Assembly: GCA_964555355.1 (NCBI GenBank)
Contig: CAZKRY010000002.1
Coordinates: 310,001 to 374,000, forward strand
Source of the DNA: CAIKBL01 sp964555355
GTDB taxonomy: Bacteria; Pseudomonadota; Gammaproteobacteria; Ga0077536
DNA length: 64,000 nucleotides
Reading direction: 5' to 3'
The position numbers were made by a program, and so were the translations under genes. The stretch's first letter is position 1, and each line of letters starts with the position of its first letter. Positions 63,270 to 64,000 of the stretch are shown here, piece by piece. Under the pieces are notes generated by a model, which was not told the origin of the DNA, made no database searches, and saw only the letters and a list, made by a program, of their open reading frames with translations.

Positions 63270-64000
63270 ATGGCTGAAAGCAAGGTCATGTCCGGGGTCA
63301 CCAAATATATTGGGGTGCCGCGCAAGCGCAGCGAAGACCCGCAAATCTTGATGGGGCGCGCCAGATACGTCGACGATATCCCATTACCCGGCACGTTGAA
63401 CGTCGCATTTCTACGCAGCACGCACGCGCACGCCCGCCTGGCCAATGTTGATATCAGTAAGGCGCGCCAACATCCGGCCTGCGTCGACATTATCACGGGC
63501 CAAGAGTACACGGTCACGACGACCACATTTTTGCCCAACACGCGCGGCACGATGAAGCCGGTCAAAATGCAATTCATCGCGCAGGAGAAGGTGCGGTATG
63601 TCGGTGAGATTATTGCCGCGGTGGTTGCCGAGAGCCGATATGACGCCGAGGACATTGTCGATCTGATCGAAGTTGAATACGAGTCACTACCCGCGCTAAA
63701 CGATCCGGAAGATGCGATGAAGGACGGCGCGGTGCTGCTGCACGAGGAACTCGGCACCAATGTTTATTACATGGATTCGTACACACAGGGCGATATCGAA
63801 GGCGCGTTTCGCGATGCGGCCGTGGTGGTGCGCGAATGTGTGCGTAGTGGGCGCACCTCGGCGGCGCCGATGGAGACGCGTGGCGTGCTCGCTCATTGGG
63901 GTTGGGACGAGACGCTTACGGTGTGGTCGTCGACCCAGATGCCCTACCCGTTGCGTACCTATATTTCGAATATTCTCAGCATCCCCGAGCAAATCATCCG
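63270..64000 (+). CDS. coxL: Molybdenum hydroxylase large subunit (CoxL-like), N-terminal part
   Basis: The frame from ATG 63270 (AAGGAG 9 nt upstream) is open to the right edge, giving the first 243 residues. The start KYIGVPRKRSEDPQILMGRARYVDDIPLPGTL is typical of CO dehydrogenase/xanthine dehydrogenase large subunits (aldehyde oxidase a/b hammerhead domain), followed by the start of the Mo-cofactor domain. The catalytic active-site loop that separates true CO dehydrogenases from other hydroxylases lies beyond the window, so substrate cannot be decided. Confidence 0.9.
   Translation, partial: MAESKVMSGVTKYIGVPRKRSEDPQILMGRARYVDDIPLPGTLNVAFLRSTHAHARLANVDISKARQHPACVDIITGQEYTVTTTTFLPNTRGTMKPVKMQFIAQEKVRYVGEIIAAVVAESRYDAEDIVDLIEVEYESLPALNDPEDAMKDGAVLLHEELGTNVYYMDSYTQGDIEGAFRDAAVVVRECVRSGRTSAAPMETRGVLAHWGWDETLTVWSSTQMPYPLRTYISNILSIPEQII

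Overview
This is a GC-rich chromosomal window with tightly packed genes, many of them overlapping by 4 bp (ATGA). The gene content points to an aerobic, free-living gammaproteobacterium: a System I cytochrome c maturation (ccm) operon, gltX followed by tRNA-Ala and tRNA-Glu, a full-length Ada, PilZ proteins, a lone Hcp, and many oxygenases and quinoproteins. I cannot assign a genus. No phage, transposase, integrase or CRISPR array was seen.

Layout. 1-5129: ccmC (cut by the left edge) to ccmI. 5139-8537: minus-strand lipoprotein, thermonuclease-like protein, methyltransferase and a cytochrome c/PQQ dehydrogenase. 8654-13338: esterase, SDR, macro-domain protein and a P-type ATPase. 13383-15307: a palindrome cluster, tRNA-Glu, tRNA-Ala and gltX. 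15408-20909: a double-PilZ protein, then an operon of a small protein, a Rieske oxygenase, a PQQ alcohol dehydrogenase with a haem domain, and a DUF2062 protein. 20986-26083: cupin, ada plus a DNA-repair-type 2OG oxygenase, and a second Rieske oxygenase (beta, alpha) with a secreted protein. 26104-28035: small membrane proteins, an HTTM-like pair and ComFB. 28054-33645: a single-chain acyl-CoA carboxylase divergent from acetoacetyl-CoA synthetase. 33660-36308: PilZ/DUF1631-like protein, SDR and an orphan hcp.

36451-43698 is a sulfate-uptake unit: porin, Sbp, CysT, CysW, CysA. It is preceded by a perfect sigma-54 promoter and faces a divergent sigma-54 activator gene. 43722-48172 holds two alpha/beta hydrolase genes that share 627 identical bases and bracket a hybrid histidine kinase gene broken by one in-frame TGA. 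47435-52635 is a minus-strand catabolic cluster: hydrolase, P450, epoxide hydrolase, esterase and a beta-lactamase-like hydrolase. 52677-54613: an ArsR-rhodanese fusion with an operator-like inverted repeat, a sterol desaturase-type protein and a rhodanese. 54606-60962: czcCBA and a His-rich exported protein. 61334-64000: a small leader ORF and a molybdenum hydroxylase (Cox-like) operon that runs off the right edge.

How they fit together: the Ccm system would mature the two PQQ quinohaemoproteins, which carry CxxCH sites. The Rieske oxygenases, P450, epoxide hydrolase, esterases, SDRs, acyl-CoA carboxylase and acetoacetyl-CoA synthetase suggest use of varied organic compounds. The most notable signals are the sigma-54 sulfate/porin operon, the duplicated hydrolase around a broken kinase, the palindrome sharing the tRNA-Glu 3' end, the PQQ dehydrogenase without its vicinal cysteines, and the leader ORF in front of the Cox-like operon.
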